From: Acrocarpospora corrugata
Lineage (GTDB): Bacteria; Actinomycetota; Actinomycetes; Streptosporangiales; Streptosporangiaceae
DNA length: 56,613 nt
Direction: 5' to 3'
Assembly: GCF_009687845.1 (NCBI RefSeq)
Contig: NZ_BLAD01000090.1
Location: 1 to 56,613, forward strand
The notes under the pieces were generated by a model. The model made no database searches, was not told the DNA's origin, and saw nothing but the letters and a program-made list of their open reading frames with translations. This document shows positions 53,658 to 56,613 of the stretch, piece by piece (the stretch's first letter is position 1; every line of letters starts with the position of its first letter). Made by a program: the position numbers and the translations under genes.

Positions 53658-53954
53658 ATGCTCGCCATCACGGATACGACGTGCTTGGCTACACGGGTGA
53701 CCCCAACCGAGCAAGAGATCACGAATGGGATCGCCCGCCGCTCGATCCCCGCGCCCGACCCGGCCCTCACGGTCCGCGCGCTCTCCTGCCGCTTCCCGCG
53801 CTGGACGATCTGGTGGGGGGAGTCCACCACCCGCTACTGGGGCATGTCCCGCCGAGCCGGGGGCGCGTTCGTCTACGTAGAGGCACAATCCGCCCAGGAA
53901 TTCGTACAAAAGGCGCGAGACATCGAATACCGCGCACCGCAAAACAACCCTTAA
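53658..53954 (+). CDS. Hypothetical small protein
   Basis: 98 residues; family not recognised. A conserved-looking core has LTVRALSCRFPRWTIWWGES and YWGMSRRAGGAFVYVEA, a Trp-rich pattern similar to small actinomycete proteins of unknown role. No strong RBS; TACTCT a few bases upstream could be a -10 for a leaderless message. No signal peptide or membrane span. Confidence 0.6.
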   Translation: MLAITDTTCLATRVTPTEQEITNGIARRSIPAPDPALTVRALSCRFPRWTIWWGESTTRYWGMSRRAGGAFVYVEAQSAQEFVQKARDIEYRAPQNNP

Positions 53955-54060
53955 AAGGCAGACAACGCCGAATTCTCATACTCTTTGGCGTGTTTCGCTC
54001 TCCTTGATCGAACATTCTCGACACGATGGTCTCTTAGGCCATTAATCGGGAGAGAACCTC

Positions 54061-55545
54061 ATGCGACGCCGCCTGACCGTCGGGACCGCCGCGATGATCG
54101 TCACAGTCACCGCTGTGTCGGCACCGGCCCTGTCCGCGACAGCCGCATCAGCGGAATCCATACCGGCTGGACTGCCCTCGACCAAGTTCCCACTAGGGGT
54201 CCCGGGCATCCCCAAATCAGCCGGCAAAATACTCGGCGCCGGAATCGAGTACTTCACCCTCAAGCACGGCACCTCGGAGGACGGCTACACCGTCAGCCTG
54301 CTCTCCGCCGGCAAGGACGCCATGTCCGCCACCACCGCCCAGAACCTCGCCGTCGCCGCCCAGACGGCCGGCTTCGAGCCGACCGTCGTGCAGTTCACCC
54401 GCCCCGCCATCGCCGACTACCCCGCCCAGGACTACTGGATGGTACGGATCGGCAACTGGACCCTCAAGCAGAAGGGCGACGCGGCCAAGGTCGTCGACGA
54501 ACTCAAGGACGCCCAGCTCAGCGCCAAGGTCGACTACCTCGGCGACGACGGCTTCCTGACCTCGGGGCCCTGGTCGATGCGGGTCGTCACGGTCGACCCG
54601 CGCAGCTTCCGCGGCACCTTCGCCTCCTCGCTCGGCGCCAGCACCGCCAAGCGGGAGAAGGTGTCCGCGATGGCGAAGGCCGGCGGCGCGTCGATCGCGG
54701 TCAACGGCGGCTTCTTCGACATCCACACCTCCGCCGCCTACCGCGGCGACCCGACCGGCATCTCGGTCGTCGGCGGCAAACTGCTCAGCGAGGCCGTCGC
54801 CGGACGCACCGCCGTGGTGATGAAGGGGCGCACCGCGCGCATCACCGAACTGTCCTCGAAGGTGACCGCCTCCGCCGGCGGTCAGAACGCGCCCGTCGCC
54901 GGGGTGAACCGGGTGGCCAAGCCCGACGAACTCGTCCTCTACACCGAGGAGTTCGGCACCAAGACCCCCTCCACCGGCGGCGCCGAAGCCGTGCTCGACG
55001 CGACGGGCAAGGTGCTGGGCGTGCGGACGGCCGGCGGCAAGGTCACCAAGGGCCGGCGCGTCCTGCACGGCGTCGGCGCGGCCGCCGACTGGCTGCGCGC
55101 CTACGCCGCGAAAGGGCAGACCGTCAGCGTCAAGACCACCGTCAGCGACCTGCGCAAGAAGCGCACCATCCCGCTCACCCCCGACACCTACATCGTCGGC
55201 GGCGGGGTCGGCCTGGTCCGCAACGGCAAGACCTGGATCACCGCGTCGGCCGACGGCATGGCGAACGTCAACATGATCCTGCGCCGCCACCCGCGCACCC
55301 TGGTCGGGGTGACCAAGACCGGGAAGCTGATCCTCGCGGTGGTCGACGGACGCGCTCCCGGCGTCACGGTCGGGGCCTCCTTCCTGGAGGCGGCGCAGGT
55401 GATGCGCTGGCTCGGCGCCCGCGACGCGATCAACCTGGACGGCGGCGGGTCGAGCGCCATGATCGTCGGCGGCAAGGTCGTGAACAAGCCGTCCGACGGT
55501 TCGGAGCGCGCGGTCGGTGACGCCCTGCTGGTGAAGCTCGGCTGA
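54061..55545 (+). CDS. Secreted phosphodiester glycosidase-domain protein (NAGPA/DUF2233)
   Basis: 494 residues. Signal peptide (RRRLTVGTAAMIVTVTAV, cleavage near ASA). Residues about 60-150 resemble a SPOR-like repeat (GYTVSLLSAGKDAMSATTA), then the phosphodiester glycosidase domain: SIAVNGGFFDIHTS, HGVGAAADWLRAY and the closing AINLDGGGSSAMIV near residue 457. In the human enzyme this fold removes GlcNAc from a phosphodiester; bacterial members probably act on envelope polysaccharide linkages. GGGAGAG precedes the ATG. Confidence 0.9.
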   Translation: MRRRLTVGTAAMIVTVTAVSAPALSATAASAESIPAGLPSTKFPLGVPGIPKSAGKILGAGIEYFTLKHGTSEDGYTVSLLSAGKDAMSATTAQNLAVAAQTAGFEPTVVQFTRPAIADYPAQDYWMVRIGNWTLKQKGDAAKVVDELKDAQLSAKVDYLGDDGFLTSGPWSMRVVTVDPRSFRGTFASSLGASTAKREKVSAMAKAGGASIAVNGGFFDIHTSAAYRGDPTGISVVGGKLLSEAVAGRTAVVMKGRTARITELSSKVTASAGGQNAPVAGVNRVAKPDELVLYTEEFGTKTPSTGGAEAVLDATGKVLGVRTAGGKVTKGRRVLHGVGAAADWLRAYAAKGQTVSVKTTVSDLRKKRTIPLTPDTYIVGGGVGLVRNGKTWITASADGMANVNMILRRHPRTLVGVTKTGKLILAVVDGRAPGVTVGASFLEAAQVMRWLGARDAINLDGGGSSAMIVGGKVVNKPSDGSERAVGDALLVKLG

Positions 55546-55554
55546 CCGGGCGGG

Positions 55555-56433
55555 CTAGGCGCGGAGGTTCGCGATCGTGTCGTCGTCGCAGGTGGCCCAG
55601 AAGGAGCCGACCACGTCTTCGAGATGGTCCAGCGAGGCCGCCGCGAACAGCACGTCCTGATATTTCGTGATGTCGTACTGCGTGGCGCCCATCGCGGCGA
55701 GGTCGAGGGGACGGATGTCCATCCCCCGGAACTCCTCGATCTCGCCGTACGAGCTGAGGATCCCGGCGCCGTACACCTTGAGTTCGTCGTTCTCGTGCAT
55801 GACGCCGAACTCCATGGTGAACCAGAAGATCTTGGAGACGAACTCCAGCGCCTCTTCCGTCTCGACGTGCTGGGCGGCGCGGCCGGCCAGGCGGTAGAGG
55901 TCGGCGAAGCGGCGGGACGCGAGCGTGTTGCCGTGGCCGATGACCTCGTGGATGACGTCGGGCTCAGGCGTGTAGAACGGGACCGAGTGGTGGCGGATGT
56001 ACTGGGTCGAGTGGAAATATCCGTCGGCCAGGACGCCGTAGAACTCGCGGAGCGGGACCAGGCCCGCGGCCGGGAGGTAGCGGAAGCCGGTCAGCGGGGC
56101 GAGCAGGTCGCCGACCTCCTCCAGCTGGGGGATGTGGTCGGCCGGCAGGCCCAGTTCCTCGGTGGCGTTGACATACTCGGTTACCGCGTACTTGTGGTGT
56201 TTGGCGGCCAGTTCCCTGGTCACCAGCGCCCAGACCTGGTGCTCCTCATCGGTGTACTCGGCGTGCGGGATCGGATCGCCCTTGTGGTGACCGATGGCCA
56301 GGGCGGCGATCGCGTTGCGTCGGGCGCGGTAGACCGGATCAGCGAAGCCGGGATGATTGGCCGCGAGCTGCACGACGACGGAACCGTCCTCGTTGGCCGC
56401 GACCGGAGCGAAATACTGAGCTTCCTCGAACAT
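55555..56433 (-). CDS. phhA: Phenylalanine 4-monooxygenase
   Basis: 292 residues, normal for bacterial phenylalanine hydroxylase. The iron ligands are the two histidines in HEVIGHGN and the glutamate in FTMEFGVMHE; RYLPAAGLVPLREFYGVLAD and the HSTQYIRHHSVPFYTPEPD region are typical. It hydroxylates phenylalanine to tyrosine with tetrahydropterin and O2, feeding homogentisate catabolism. The 180-bp upstream region contains paired TGCCCA/TGGGCA elements that suggest specific control. Confidence 0.95.
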   Translation of the reverse strand: MFEEAQYFAPVAANEDGSVVVQLAANHPGFADPVYRARRNAIAALAIGHHKGDPIPHAEYTDEEHQVWALVTRELAAKHHKYAVTEYVNATEELGLPADHIPQLEEVGDLLAPLTGFRYLPAAGLVPLREFYGVLADGYFHSTQYIRHHSVPFYTPEPDVIHEVIGHGNTLASRRFADLYRLAGRAAQHVETEEALEFVSKIFWFTMEFGVMHENDELKVYGAGILSSYGEIEEFRGMDIRPLDLAAMGATQYDITKYQDVLFAAASLDHLEDVVGSFWATCDDDTIANLRA

Positions 56434-56472
56434 CTACAAATGACATCAACTCGGGTGCGGTACTGGCAAGTG

Positions 56473-56543
56473 TGCCCAGCTCAGGCTGGGCAATCCGTCC
56501 ATCCGGGCGGGGGTTCGCGGCGTGCGGGTGGGCAATCTGCCCA
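56473..56543. promoter_or_regulatory. TGCCCA/TGGGCA repeat array upstream of phhA
   Basis: TGCCCAGC-TCAG-GCTGGGCA (56473-56492) and TGGGCA-ATC-TGCCCA (56529-56543) are two perfect inverted repeats with the same half-site in opposite orientation, 40-96 bp from the phhA start. They look like an operator array, perhaps for an Lrp/AsnC-type regulator; no such gene is in the window. Confidence 0.5.
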
Positions 56544-56580
56544 GCGTCGTTGCCAGGTCTGGAACAAGCCCTGAAAACAC

Positions 56581-56610
56581 GAAAGCCCCAGCCGAATGGC
56601 TGGGGCTTTC
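56581..56610 (-). terminator. Rho-independent terminator at window edge
   Basis: GAAAGCCCCAGCC (56581-56593) pairs perfectly with GGCTGGGGCTTTC (56598-56610) around GAAT. On the minus strand it is followed by GTGTTTTC, so it probably ends a leftward gene beyond the window; it could work in both directions. Confidence 0.8.
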
Positions 56611-56613
56611 GAT

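Overview
The window is about 56.6 kb of very GC-rich DNA with dense genes, GTG/TTG starts, frequent ATGA/GTGA stop-start overlaps, several F420-type luciferase-like (LLM) oxidoreductases, SARP and PucR regulators, an LPXTG-type surface protein and an actinobacterial ispG/dxr/GNAT set. It is actinobacterial chromosome; a Streptosporangiales-type actinomycete is my best guess, but no rRNA or marker gene proves it. I saw no tRNA, rRNA, CRISPR array, insertion sequence, integrase, attachment site or origin.

Region 1 (1-18.5 kb) looks like a lipid or steroid/terpenoid catabolic island: an NDP-forming acyl-CoA ligase (5' cut by the window), an SDR, a hotdog thioesterase, two acyl-CoA dehydrogenases coupled to an LLM oxidoreductase, a zinc alcohol dehydrogenase, a metallo-beta-lactamase with an alkyl-sulfatase-like domain, three more LLM enzymes and an alpha/beta hydrolase. 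Three short palindromes in its divergent promoters resemble the published operators of the mycobacterial steroid-catabolism repressors: one exact match to the KstR consensus (2315-2328) and two one-mismatch matches to the KstR2 consensus (7262-7275 and 15510-15523). Within it also lie a CHAP-domain protein, a DUF11 sortase-anchored protein and a large LuxR-type ATPase regulator.

Region 2 (18.5-28 kb) holds the isoprenoid genes ispG and dxr with their usual GNAT neighbour, but the site-2 protease gene normally found between dxr and ispG is absent. Secreted enzymes lie among them: an S33 tripeptidyl-peptidase-like hydrolase, an AA10 polysaccharide monooxygenase with CBM2, and two tandem trypsin-like peptidases.

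Region 3 (28-45 kb) is nitrogen/amine catabolism and regulation: PPK2, an aldehyde dehydrogenase divergent from a TetR regulator, a PucR regulator divergent from gabT, a saccharopine-dehydrogenase-like enzyme, a polyamine-type binding lipoprotein, an MFS pump, a 1100-residue SARP regulator, and a translationally coupled omega-aminotransferase/mmsA pair that would convert beta-alanine-type amines to acyl-CoA.

Region 4 (44.8-56.6 kb) has a divergent MFS pump/TetR pair with two copies of a probable operator; a four-gene operon (ECF sigma, zinc-finger membrane anti-sigma, ABC ATPase, permease); a nucleoside-hydrolase-like lipoprotein; a PucR/P1-peptidase operon; a secreted phosphodiester glycosidase; and phenylalanine hydroxylase. 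Between 47.5 and 50.5 kb at least four single-base frameshifts break genes that otherwise look normal, and up to three more are suspected. This points either to recent decay or to poor sequence quality in that stretch.
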